From NCBI GenBank assembly GCA_029261555.1, contig JAJDBB010000020.1:1-35165 (forward strand): a stretch of 35,165 nucleotides of DNA. Reading direction: 5' to 3'. The position numbers were made by a program, and so were the translations under genes. The notes beneath the pieces are model-generated. The model was not told where the DNA came from and did not search any database. It worked only from the letters and a program-made list of their open reading frames with translations. Shown here one piece after another: positions 8,657 to 16,751 of this stretch (its first letter is position 1; each line of letters opens with the position of its first letter). This stretch comes from Nitrospinaceae bacterium (GTDB lineage: Bacteria; Nitrospinota; Nitrospinia; Nitrospinales; JACRGP01).

Positions 8657-10003
8657 TTACCCTTGTTTGATTTTTAGCGGACCCACAATGGGATCCACGT
8701 TGTGAAATTTTAAAATTTTCGCCAGGACGTCCTGATTGACGACGACGCCTTTTCGCAACAGATTGATCCCCGACTCGGAATAGATATCAGACGCCAATTC
8801 CATGCCCACCTTCAAACCAAAAACCGAACAATCGGCGACGCTCTCCTGGAAAAACTGATCCTCCGAATCGACAAAATCCTGCAAATAGCTTAAAACCTGA
8901 TCGTCAAACCAGACTCCAGCCTTTTCCCGCATGTGGTCCAGAATCTGGTTGAGACTTTTGTCTGGATGAGTGATCCGCTCGTGATCGAAAAAGCTCGCCA
9001 CGGAAATCACCCGGGATCCGATGGGGATTCGATCGCCATGCAAACCGTCGGGCAGGCCGGAACCGTCGACGTTCTCGTGCAAATGACGGATGACGCCCGC
9101 CACCATCTCGAATCCAGGGAAACTTTTTAACAACATTTCGCCGACAAGCGGATGGCTGGTTTGAGTCCGTCCCCGCTCTTCGTCCAACGCCTGCTCCTGC
9201 TTAACTGCGGGTAGACTGATAATCCCCAGTTCATGCAACCTGGCGGCGACCTTGACGTCTTGCAACTGGTGGTCGGAAAGCCCAAGTTTTCCCCCGATGA
9301 ATTGGGAGATTGCCGCCACTCTTTCAGAATGTCCCTGGTGGTGCGCCTGCCTAAGTTCAATGATGCTGGCCAGCAATCCTACCGTGGAATCAAATCGGCT
9401 TTCCACCTCTTGCATCATGGAAGTGATCTGGGAGTTTTTATCTTCCAGCCGGGAGTTCAGTTCCATCATTTCCTTCAGATTGGAATCCAGGTGGCCTTTA
9501 TCTCTCCGCAATTCGCCGTTTAGCGTTTCCAGCTTTTCATGAAAGGATTTCACGCGCCCCAACGATTCTTCAAGCTGAGCGTTTTTATCATGCAGGGCGT
9601 TGTTGAGTTGCGCCGTCCGCATCACAAAGTTGACGACGAACAGCAATTCGCCCTTCTTGATGGGTTTGGATAAAAAGGCGTCGGCTCCCGCTTCCGAAGC
9701 CCGGGTCGCGTTGTCGCTTTCGGCGTCGTAAGCCGACATCAATATAATGGCGGGGCGTAACGAGGATTCCCGAATTTTTTGACACACTTCGAACCCGTCC
9801 ATGTCGGGCATATTAATATCGCTCAACACGATATCGGGAGAGATTTCCTCTATCTGATCGAGAGCTTCCTGCCCGGACAGCGCTTCATGCATCTCCAGAA
9901 CCTCGTTGCCGTAGGACTTTGACAACAGGTCGCCCACCAATTCGATCTGACCCCGGTCGGCGTCGATACAAAGAATTTTTTTTGTTTGTAGAGGATGATT
10001 CAA
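8657..10003 (-). CDS. Response regulator with degenerate HD-GYP output domain
   Basis: Residues 8-130 form a receiver domain with acidic D14/D16, phospho-acceptor D62 (SDINMPDMDG), S90 and K113. A coiled-coil linker (about 132-200) leads to an HD-GYP-like domain. Key positions depart from the family: the HD pair is H257-E258 (ARLHELG), the HH pair reads L308-H309, GYP reads GLP (316-318), and the Asp of the VAD motif is S337. E216, H225 and H284 are kept. HD-GYP proteins normally hydrolyse cyclic di-GMP; this one probably binds or signals rather than cleaves. Start is TTG at 10003 behind a strong GAGGAGAAGG site. Its position before motA-motB suggests a role in motility control, an inference. 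Confidence 0.85.
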   Translation of the reverse strand: MNHPLQTKKILCIDADRGQIELVGDLLSKSYGNEVLEMHEALSGQEALDQIEEISPDIVLSDINMPDMDGFEVCQKIRESSLRPAIILMSAYDAESDNATRASEAGADAFLSKPIKKGELLFVVNFVMRTAQLNNALHDKNAQLEESLGRVKSFHEKLETLNGELRRDKGHLDSNLKEMMELNSRLEDKNSQITSMMQEVESRFDSTVGLLASIIELRQAHHQGHSERVAAISQFIGGKLGLSDHQLQDVKVAARLHELGIISLPAVKQEQALDEERGRTQTSHPLVGEMLLKSFPGFEMVAGVIRHLHENVDGSGLPDGLHGDRIPIGSRVISVASFFDHERITHPDKSLNQILDHMREKAGVWFDDQVLSYLQDFVDSEDQFFQESVADCSVFGLKVGMELASDIYSESGINLLRKGVVVNQDVLAKILKFHNVDPIVGPLKIKQG

Positions 10004-10046
10004 CGGCGCCTTCTCCTCAACACGAGAATCTTTTGTTTGATAAAGA

Positions 10047-10076
10047 ATGATAGAAATCAGACTCTTGACTTGTCAA
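10047..10076 (-). promoter_or_regulatory. Strong sigma-70 type promoter for the regulator-motA-motB unit
   Basis: The minus strand has a perfect TTGACA (10071-10076), an 18-base spacer and TATCAT (10047-10052, 5 of 6). Transcription would start near 10040, about 37 bases before the TTG start. A 14-base inverted repeat CTTGAC-TT-GTCAAG (10064-10077) covers the -35 box and would be well placed for a repressor. Confidence 0.65.
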
Positions 10077-10105
10077 GTAAAACCAACTCAAACGGGACTC
10101 TTGAC
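10060..10105. repeat. Repeat of GACTCTTGAC in the promoter region of the response regulator
   Basis: The 10-base sequence GACTCTTGAC occurs at 10060-10069 and again at 10096-10105, 36 bases apart. The first copy is part of the palindrome over the -35 box. Such spacing is seen in some operators but chance similarity of two TTGAC-containing stretches is possible. Confidence 0.4.
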
Positions 10106-10192
10106 AACCCCTGGATTTACAACCCTTTCTCACAAACCTATCGAAGATCGCGGCAAAAATCTTGAGTAAAAACTCCTGTTGGAGGCGATCCA

Positions 10193-12622
10193 TTAATCCG
10201 GCAATAACTCCTGATCGTCTTCGAAATACGTTTTCGGTTGGCTGACACAACGGAATCCCGCCGTCATGGACCGCTCGGCGGGATCAAACGAATTCCGGTA
10301 AGTGCATTTGGCGTGGACCAGATAATTCAGCCAGGAACCGCCGCGCGCGATGTTCTGCGTGGTTATAACCGAACCTTGCAGAGGGGCGCACCATTCCCAG
10401 ACGTTCCCGGCCATATCCCAGCATCCATAGGGAGAAACGCCTACCTCATGCTCCGTCACCGGGTTCGTGCGGCCTAAAACAAAGTCGGCGGTATTGGCAA
10501 ATCCCGCCTGGTAACCGCTGGCCTCTCCCCAAGGATAAATGCGGTCGTCCACTCCGCGTGCGGCTTTTTCCCATTCGTATTCCGTCGGCAAACGCAAACC
10601 GAGCCACAGGGAAAACACGACGGCTTCGTAGTAGCTCACGCCCAGAACCGGCTGGTCCGGCGCCCAGGAATATTTTGAATGCGCCAACTCATGGTTCGGG
10701 TCGTATTCCATATACAAGGCGTTGGTGACGGGATACCTCATTATGGCGTATTCCCTCAAATGAATTTTATCCTCCTCGTCCGATTCGTCCTGATAGATAA
10801 ATTTACCGGCGGAAACCGTGACCCTTTCGCTCCATTTTTTCACCGTCGCGGTCTTTACCTGACCGGGGTCCCCATACTCAGCAAAGAATTCCCGCAATTC
10901 CGAAATGGAGTGGACGGGGCCTTCGTCCTGGTCGTCGACCGCCTTGTTAAAATCGATTCCATAAATAAACGCCAACATTTCAAACAAGCCATATAAGATA
11001 CGCCCGTCGCGTTTTTCGCGGCGTAATAGGTTTGCTAGCAGGGTTTTTAAAGGTTCGTCTCCCCACGCGGCTAGAACGTCCTTTTCGTCGATCAGGCGGA
11101 AAGAAGCAAATTCCGGATGCGCGTTTTTGCACTGACGCTTCAATAATTGCTTCACCAGCAATTGATAGCGCTCGGAAACTTGAACGGCCTCATGCAAACA
11201 TTTGCCCGCTAAAAACACGGCCCCTTCCTGCAACAAGACGTCGAACAACTCGTCGTTGAGAGACGGCTTCGCTCCGGCAAAAAACCGAATCACCCCTGCC
11301 CACTTTTTGTCGCGGCAGTATTTTTTCACCACGGATTTCCAATCGCTATCCGACGCCAACCCCTGGGCGGCAAAATACTCCTGAAACGAAGGACGCCGGT
11401 ACTCCCACCGCGTAGCCGTTTGCTGGACGACGACATGCAAGACGGGAATAAAGTCTTCGCCGTCCAGCAACGGATTGACCGCAACCGGTTTACCGGCTTG
11501 CGTAGGCTCTCCATGAAAACCCAGGGAGCTTTTTTCAAAACCGGAATCAGCGTCTTCATATTTTTGAAAATCGCCCCGCAAGACTTGTCGGTAAGCAAGT
11601 TTGGCGAACTCGTCCAACAACAGGCCCCCCTTATCCTTGTCCTCGTTTTCGAGCGACAAGTTCAGGCGAAAACTCGCGCCGTACAATTCGTTCTCGGTAT
11701 TAATTCCCTCCAACAATTCCGCATCGAACAGGGAACGAATCATTTTCAGCACAAGCGGGCAGTCAAACAATTCGCTACGCCAGAGCCGCAAATGCTCCAT
11801 CGGCTTGTTGTAGGCTTTCCCTAAAAAGCCGATCATATCGCGGTCCTCAACTTCCTCGAGCTTGATGCGGAACGCGGCCTCTTCGCCTCTTTTGATTATG
11901 GACGCCGTCGCCATCGGACCGAAGTTGATAGAGCGCGCGGCGAGAACCACGAAATTGCTTTTCATGGCGTGAGCTTCCACCATGACGTCGAAGTACACGG
12001 CGAAGCGGTCTTCCGGAGATAACAGGTCCAGCCCGTCCAGCAAAAAAAGAGTCCGACTGCTTTTCATGATCGACCGGATGGTCGTCAACAAGCGGTCCTC
12101 GTCCAGTTCCAATTCCGGATCGTCCTCTTTTTCTTTTAAAACCACTTGCAGGGTTTGATCGCATACAAAATTAAAATATTGCGTAAAGCCCGTGCCCTCC
12201 GGCAAGGCGCCTAAATTAAAATAAATGGGCATGGGATAAACCGGATGCGGTTCGCCAGTCAACATGGCCTCTTCATAAACCTTCAGGAAGGCGGTTTTCC
12301 CCATACCCGCCCCGGCCTCAAGCATGATTTTTTCCTTGGAGACGTCGAGCAGGTTTTCATCGACCTCGCGGTAAACGGGGAAGACCTTGTCCTGCACGCT
12401 TTGCCGGAAATTGACGGGATTGACGTCAAGCAGAACGGGTTTGATGTAGTTGGACCGCCCCCTGCCTCCGTCCAGCATCATGTCCAATTCCACGCTGGCC
12501 TCAGCCAATCGATGCCTGCGATAGGTTTCTATCACCCAGTCTTGAGACTCGTCCGGCCTCTGTTGAGGGACCAGCGAATCCTCGCGGGTTCTCAAAACAG
12601 GGAGATCGTTGGTTTCGCTCAT
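10193..12622 (-). CDS. NACHT-type STAND ATPase with C-terminal FGE-sulfatase-like domain
   Basis: Residues 1-95 match no domain I know. A P-loop NTPase follows with Walker A GAGMGKT (106-112) and Walker B LFLLDGLDLL (194-203), the NACHT-like DGLD form. A winged/helical region ends in the NACHT-typical RRPSFQEYFAAQGLA (near 435), then comes a helical stretch, and from about residue 600 an FGE/SUMF1-like fold with RLPTEYEWEKAARG, DMAGNVWEW and ARGGSW..GFRC. The paired cysteines of true formylglycine-generating enzymes are not both present (only C775 in that loop), so the domain is more likely a binding module. There is no signal peptide or membrane helix. STAND proteins act as ligand-triggered switches in regulation, defence or programmed death. 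Start ATG 12622 has AGGAAA eight bases upstream; ATG 12628 is the alternative. Residue numbers count from 12628. Confidence 0.85.
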   Translation of the reverse strand: MSETNDLPVLRTREDSLVPQQRPDESQDWVIETYRRHRLAEASVELDMMLDGGRGRSNYIKPVLLDVNPVNFRQSVQDKVFPVYREVDENLLDVSKEKIMLEAGAGMGKTAFLKVYEEAMLTGEPHPVYPMPIYFNLGALPEGTGFTQYFNFVCDQTLQVVLKEKEDDPELELDEDRLLTTIRSIMKSSRTLFLLDGLDLLSPEDRFAVYFDVMVEAHAMKSNFVVLAARSINFGPMATASIIKRGEEAAFRIKLEEVEDRDMIGFLGKAYNKPMEHLRLWRSELFDCPLVLKMIRSLFDAELLEGINTENELYGASFRLNLSLENEDKDKGGLLLDEFAKLAYRQVLRGDFQKYEDADSGFEKSSLGFHGEPTQAGKPVAVNPLLDGEDFIPVLHVVVQQTATRWEYRRPSFQEYFAAQGLASDSDWKSVVKKYCRDKKWAGVIRFFAGAKPSLNDELFDVLLQEGAVFLAGKCLHEAVQVSERYQLLVKQLLKRQCKNAHPEFASFRLIDEKDVLAAWGDEPLKTLLANLLRREKRDGRILYGLFEMLAFIYGIDFNKAVDDQDEGPVHSISELREFFAEYGDPGQVKTATVKKWSERVTVSAGKFIYQDESDEEDKIHLREYAIMRYPVTNALYMEYDPNHELAHSKYSWAPDQPVLGVSYYEAVVFSLWLGLRLPTEYEWEKAARGVDDRIYPWGEASGYQAGFANTADFVLGRTNPVTEHEVGVSPYGCWDMAGNVWEWCAPLQGSVITTQNIARGGSWLNYLVHAKCTYRNSFDPAERSMTAGFRCVSQPKTYFEDDQELLPD

Positions 12623-12713
12623 GAACATTCTTTCCTATAATGGATCGGCTAAAAGTGTAGTTTGAATAATTTTAACATACAACGCAGGCGGAGTTACACG
12701 CGGCGGTGCGAAA

Positions 12714-13364
12714 ATGCTTCCATTTCGAGACGAAAACCCCACACACTCATTTCCTCTGTTCACGATAACGATCCTTGTCGCCAACGTCGCCGTATTTATC
12801 TGGGGAAACCTTGAGCCTCAAAACGAGGCGGCGCTGTTTACCGTTTACAGCCTGGTTCCAATCAACTTCATTCACTCGCCTCCGGAGTTTTATTCCACGA
12901 TATTTTCCTCCATGTTCATCCACTCTGGGTTCATGCATCTGGCGGGTAACCTGCTTTTTCTATGGATTTTCGGCGACAATATCGAAGAAGCGCTGGGCAA
13001 AGTAAGGTTTCTATTATTTTATTTATTGTGCGGAACGCTGGCGGCCTTGTGCCACATGGCCTCGGACCTGAACTCCCAAATCCCCATGGTGGGTGCGAGC
13101 GGTGCGATATCCGGAATCCTGGGCGCCTATATGGTTTTGTTTCCCTTCGCCAAAATCCGCACGCTGATTTTCCTGGGATTCTTTATTACCGTCGTGCGCA
13201 TCCCCGCGATTATTTTATTGCTGATCTGGCTGAGCATCCAAATTTCCAGCAGTCTCTACATGGAGGGAGGGGTGGCTTGGTTCGCCCATATCGGAGGTTT
13301 CGCCGCCGGATTCCTTTTAATCCTGCCGTTCACCCCCAGAGCAAGGAACCCAGGAGTCCGATGA
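12714..13364 (+). CDS. Rhomboid family intramembrane serine protease
   Basis: A 216-residue polytopic protein with a short cytoplasmic N-terminus and about six membrane helices. The catalytic dyad is visible: S129 in VGASGAISG and H192 in FAHIGGFAAGF. HLAGNL (H75, N79) supplies the oxyanion residues. Rhomboids cleave membrane-embedded substrates; the target here is unknown. The ATG at 12714 has no strong ribosome binding site. It is divergent from the NACHT-FGE gene (about 90-base gap with a perfect TATAAT on the plus strand at 12636-12641, but no good -35). Its last 48 bases overlap the end of cinA on the opposite strand. Confidence 0.92.
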   Translation: MLPFRDENPTHSFPLFTITILVANVAVFIWGNLEPQNEAALFTVYSLVPINFIHSPPEFYSTIFSSMFIHSGFMHLAGNLLFLWIFGDNIEEALGKVRFLLFYLLCGTLAALCHMASDLNSQIPMVGASGAISGILGAYMVLFPFAKIRTLIFLGFFITVVRIPAIILLLIWLSIQISSSLYMEGGVAWFAHIGGFAAGFLLILPFTPRARNPGVR

Positions 13365-14615
13365 TTTTAGCCAAAGGCGGAGCATGTTGAGCGCCGCCTG
13401 TGCGGCGCGTTCCTTGTTGCGAACGCGATCCTGATGAAAGCGGAACTCCTCGCACAAGGTTTGCTCTCCTGAGCTCAAGGCGATAAAAACCAGGCCGACC
13501 GGTTTCTCGTCCGTGCCGCCGGTGGGACCCGCGATTCCTGTCACGGCCAATCCCACGTCCGCGTGCGCTGTCTCGCAAACGCCCCGCGCCATGGCCTCGG
13601 CCACGGGTCGGCTCACGGCGCCGTGTTCCGCAATGAGCGCCGCGCCCACGCCCAACCTTGCGGTCTTGGCTTCGTTGCTGTAGGTCACGGCGCTTTCCAG
13701 CACATACTCGGAACTCCCGGAAACGTTGGTCAAGCGATGAGAGATCAACCCGCCTGTGCAGGATTCTGCAACGGCGATGGTCTTCCCCTGGCGCGTCAAC
13801 ATTTCCCCAACGACCTTCTCCAGAGTTTCGTCGTCCACGCCAAAAATATATTCCCCGATTTGGATCCGCAACAGTTTTTCCGCCAAGTCCAGTTTGTGGG
13901 CGGTCTCTTCATCCGTATTTCCCCAGGCGGAGAGGCGAACCCGAACGCCAAGATGAGAAGGCAAGGAGGCGACCATCACCATTTTCTCCAAAGGCTCCAT
14001 GGGTCCAAACAGTTCCCAAAGCCTGGATTCGGGGATTCCCGTAGTTTTGAGCATGCGATGGGCGAGTTTTATTCCGCCGGGACGGGCGGCGCGCGGCAGA
14101 ACGTATTTTTCCAAAAGGTGTTCCATTTCCAGAGGAACGCCCGGCAAAGCGAACAGGACTTTTTCATTTTTTTTAAATAAAAGTCCGGGGGCCGTGCCTT
14201 TTTCGTTGTATAAAATTTCCGCTTTCTCCGGCACCCAGCATTGCTTTAACGCTAAGGGAGAAATTTCCGCGCCGCGCTTCTGGTAAATTCTTTCTATATT
14301 GGCGAGCGCTTCGTCGTCCCGCCGAAAGCCCGAACCGAAAGCCCTGGCCAAAACGCTTTTCGTGACGTCGTCGTGAGTGCCTCCCAGGCCTCCCGTAACA
14401 ACGACCAAGTCCACCCGGCCAAGCGCGGCGACAACCGCATCCTCGATTTGCTTTTCATCGTCGCCAACGATCGAAACGCGCGACACGTCCACGCCCGCCT
14501 CCAAAAGCCGTTTGGCCAGGGTTGCGGAATTGGTATCCTGAACCAGGCCGCTGGTGATCTCGTTGCCAACGATAATGGTTTCGGCTTTTGGGACGTCGAC
14601 CGCTTTGGAAAACAT
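13317..14615 (-). CDS. cinA: CinA-like protein: CinA domain plus nicotinamide-nucleotide amidase (PncC) domain
   Basis: The N-terminal half (about 10-250) is the molybdopterin-binding-like CinA/COG1058 domain, with GNEITSGLVQDTNS and VVVTGGLGGTHDDVT; in studied proteins it hydrolyses ADP-ribose. The C-terminal half has AESCTGGLISHRLT and VGLAVTGIAGPTGGTDEKPVG, the PncC motif with its catalytic Ser, which deamidates NMN to NaMN for pyridine nucleotide recycling. The length of 432 is normal for the two-domain form. Start ATG at 14615 has only AAAGA upstream. It converges on the rhomboid gene with a 48-base tail overlap. Confidence 0.94.
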   Translation of the reverse strand: MFSKAVDVPKAETIIVGNEITSGLVQDTNSATLAKRLLEAGVDVSRVSIVGDDEKQIEDAVVAALGRVDLVVVTGGLGGTHDDVTKSVLARAFGSGFRRDDEALANIERIYQKRGAEISPLALKQCWVPEKAEILYNEKGTAPGLLFKKNEKVLFALPGVPLEMEHLLEKYVLPRAARPGGIKLAHRMLKTTGIPESRLWELFGPMEPLEKMVMVASLPSHLGVRVRLSAWGNTDEETAHKLDLAEKLLRIQIGEYIFGVDDETLEKVVGEMLTRQGKTIAVAESCTGGLISHRLTNVSGSSEYVLESAVTYSNEAKTARLGVGAALIAEHGAVSRPVAEAMARGVCETAHADVGLAVTGIAGPTGGTDEKPVGLVFIALSSGEQTLCEEFRFHQDRVRNKERAAQAALNMLRLWLKSSDSWVPCSGGERQD

Positions 14616-14661
14616 AAAATCTTTATTTGACAGAAAGTTTTTTAAGGAGCCTATTTAATTT

Positions 14662-14690
14662 GTGATAGAACAATTCAATTAAATCGTCAA
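14662..14690 (-). promoter_or_regulatory. Possible promoter for cinA
   Basis: Minus strand: TTGACG (5 of 6, 14685-14690), 17-base spacer, TATCAC (14662-14667, matches the strong TAT start of the -10). The leader to the cinA ATG would be about 40 bases. The region is AT-rich and lies between divergent genes, so the call is moderate. Confidence 0.45.
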
Positions 14691-14738
14691 TACTAAATTG
14701 GCGTCATCGGTCGCAAATTATTGCAGGAAATAATTTTA

Positions 14739-15221
14739 ATGGAAGACATGCATCCACAAATCAACCCGCAAAAACTTTTGCGGGATTTAAAAAGTCCGGA
14801 CTCGGCTATTCGAACCCGCGCAACCCGTGATCTTTGGAACTATTGGCACAAGGAAGCGGGAGACGGCGCGGAGGCGAGGCTGATAGAAGGCGTCCATCTG
14901 ATGGAGCGAGACCGGCTGGAAGACGCCGCACAGACCTTCGCGCTTCTGGCCGAGGACTTCCCTGGATTCCCCGAAGCCCATAACAAACTGGCGACGGTTT
15001 TATTCATGCTGGAGCAGTACAAGGAATCCATCGCCGAATGCAAAATCGCGTTGCATTCCAATCCCGACCATTTCGGCGCCTGGAACGGAATGGGCCTGTG
15101 CCTGTACAATATTGGCCGGTTCGACAAGGCAATCGGAAGTTTTGAAAAAGCCTTGTCCATTCAACCCTACGCGGAAATCAATCAAATATTTATAGAACGG
15201 TGCCGCCGAAAACTCAATTGA
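14739..15221 (+). CDS. Small TPR-repeat protein
   Basis: A soluble protein of 160 residues. After a charged helical lead (residues 1-45) come about three tetratricopeptide repeats: LIEGVHLMERDRLEDAAQTF, an AHNKLATVLFMLEQYKESIAE repeat of 34 residues, and AWNGMGLCLYNIGRFDKAIG. These show the usual A/G-x3-Y/F-F-x-A/G pattern with proline at repeat ends (NPDH, QPYA). TPRs mediate protein-protein contact; no partner or enzymatic domain is visible. I chose ATG 14739 (AGGA ten bases upstream) over TTG 14721. It is followed after 180 bases by an MFS transporter gene on the same strand. Confidence 0.8.
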   Translation: MEDMHPQINPQKLLRDLKSPDSAIRTRATRDLWNYWHKEAGDGAEARLIEGVHLMERDRLEDAAQTFALLAEDFPGFPEAHNKLATVLFMLEQYKESIAECKIALHSNPDHFGAWNGMGLCLYNIGRFDKAIGSFEKALSIQPYAEINQIFIERCRRKLN

Positions 15222-15364
15222 CTCTCGCCGATTCGTTATTGAGGCAGGATCCCTCCCCCCCCTCCCATTCCAAAAACCCTCCACCACTCGCCGTGGAGAC
15301 AGTTTGCGGTAACTTGCCCCTACGACCCATCTTTTTTGCTGGGAAACTGAACGAGAAAGGTACG

Positions 15365-15415
15365 ATGTTTCCTCTGCCGGACCCACTACCAACCGCGCTC
15401 AATGCCCATGAATAG
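15365..15415 (+). CDS. Candidate leader peptide upstream of and overlapping the MFS gene
   Basis: A 16-codon reading frame, MFPLPDPLPTALNAHE, is preceded by GAGAAAGG four bases before its ATG. It ends at TAG 15413-15415, inside the first codons of the MFS gene. The MFS start has no ribosome binding site of its own, so translation of this short frame could deliver ribosomes to it. The proline-rich PLPDPLP content is notable. No homologue is known to me; it could be chance. Confidence 0.25.
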   Translation: MFPLPDPLPTALNAHE

Positions 15416-16631
15416 CGACGGTCACAACCCGGATCAGGCAGAAACTCTTCGGACCACCTACCGTTACGACCTCTGGCGCGGAGCGTTCCGGGGAACCCTT
15501 TCCGTCGGCGCAACCAATGTCGGACTGTTCGTGGTCATCCGCCACTTTAACGCCGACGAAACGATCAAGTCACTGGTAGCCTCCGCCCCCTTTATCGGGA
15601 TGTTCCTCTCGGTGTTTCTGGTGCATTATTTTTCCCGAACCGGAATGAAAAAATCCCTCTGCGGCGCTCTGCCCGTTTTACTCGCGGCAATTTGCCTGTT
15701 TTTATCCGCCGCCGCCGACTCCGTATACGGTTTCGCCGGATTCCTAGTTGTCGGGTTCATTGCCGTCAACTCCATGATCCCTTTCCTGACCTCCATTTAC
15801 TCGGACAATTATCCGGAAAAGCGCCGGGGGAAACTTTTTTCCAGACCGCTGATCCTGACCGTGTCGTCGTCTATAATTTTCAGTTATACGGCGGCGGCGC
15901 TATTGGATTGGAACATGGCCTACTACCGGGAAATTTTTGTCTTCCTGGGGTTCTGCGCGCTGGGCAAGGCCTACGCGGTCTATTGCATGCCCTCCCAGCC
16001 CATCGAAAAGGAAAAGGGAAATCACAAGAACCCGCTCGGCAATTATAAATACATATTTCTCGACCCATCATTCGGCTGGGTATTGTTCTCCTGGTTCATC
16101 ATGGGATTCGCCAATTTATGGACGCTCCCCCTAAGGGTGGAGTACATCGCCTCCAGCGCTTATGGAATCGAGGGCACGGCCTTACTGGTCGCCGCCCTCA
16201 CCACGGTCGTTCCGGAAACCTTCCGGCTTCTCTTCACTGATTTCTGGGCAAAATTATTCGATCGGATGAATTTTATTGTCCTTAGAATGACGATCAATAT
16301 TTTCTTTGCCTTAGGGGTCGGCCTCTTTTTCCTCACTGCGAATCCATGGATCATCGCGCTCGGCTCAGCGTTTATAGGCATGGCCTTCGGCGGTGGCAGT
16401 ATCGCCTGGGGCTTATGGGTCACGAAATACGCGCCGCCGGGAAAAGCCGCCGCTTACATGTCCGTACACGTTTCTTTAACCGGAGTGCGCGGAATACTGG
16501 GTCCGGCGCTGGGTTATTGGATGCTGGCGCGCGTCGGCCCGCAAAACATCGGGTTGATCTCCGCGGGAATGATGCTGTTGGCCACGCTGATGTTGATCCC
16601 GGAAATAAAAAAGGGCGCCGCCAAAAATTAA
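15402..16631 (+). CDS. Major facilitator superfamily transporter
   Basis: A 409-residue membrane protein with about twelve hydrophobic helices in two groups of six. The central cytoplasmic loop (about 200-220) is charged, with EKEKGNHKNPLGNYK. A basic loop follows helix two (SRTGMKKS) and another YPEKRRGKLFSRP follows helix four, in keeping with MFS topology. The substrate cannot be inferred. The start is ATG 15402 or ATG 15408; neither has a ribosome binding site, but a short proline-rich frame with a better site overlaps it. The gene is followed by a promoter for the coiled-coil protein, so it probably ends its transcript, though no terminator with a T-tract is seen. Confidence 0.86.
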   Translation: MPMNSDGHNPDQAETLRTTYRYDLWRGAFRGTLSVGATNVGLFVVIRHFNADETIKSLVASAPFIGMFLSVFLVHYFSRTGMKKSLCGALPVLLAAICLFLSAAADSVYGFAGFLVVGFIAVNSMIPFLTSIYSDNYPEKRRGKLFSRPLILTVSSSIIFSYTAAALLDWNMAYYREIFVFLGFCALGKAYAVYCMPSQPIEKEKGNHKNPLGNYKYIFLDPSFGWVLFSWFIMGFANLWTLPLRVEYIASSAYGIEGTALLVAALTTVVPETFRLLFTDFWAKLFDRMNFIVLRMTINIFFALGVGLFFLTANPWIIALGSAFIGMAFGGGSIAWGLWVTKYAPPGKAAAYMSVHVSLTGVRGILGPALGYWMLARVGPQNIGLISAGMMLLATLMLIPEIKKGAAKN

Positions 16632-16677
16632 TCATGGCCGAGAACGCCGGGCGAGCATTCATTAAACAACCGTTTTC

Positions 16678-16706
16678 TTTAAATTCCCCGCATTATTTGG
16701 TATAAT
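16678..16706 (+). promoter_or_regulatory. Extended -10 promoter for the coiled-coil/FGE gene
   Basis: A perfect TATAAT (16701-16706) carries the extended element TGG just before it (TGGTATAAT). A TTTAAA -35 (16678-16683, 4 of 6) stands 17 bases upstream. Transcription would start near 16713, with a leader of about 39 bases to the ATG at 16752. Confidence 0.65.
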
Positions 16707-16751
16707 CTAGAGTTAGAGTCCAACCTTTAAAATCAGGGTTTTCAAAGAGTT

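Noticed and set aside
10017-10250. 77-codon minus-strand frame between the NACHT-FGE gene and the response regulator
   Set aside because: It overlaps the NACHT gene end in another frame and runs through the regulator promoter; no conserved features.
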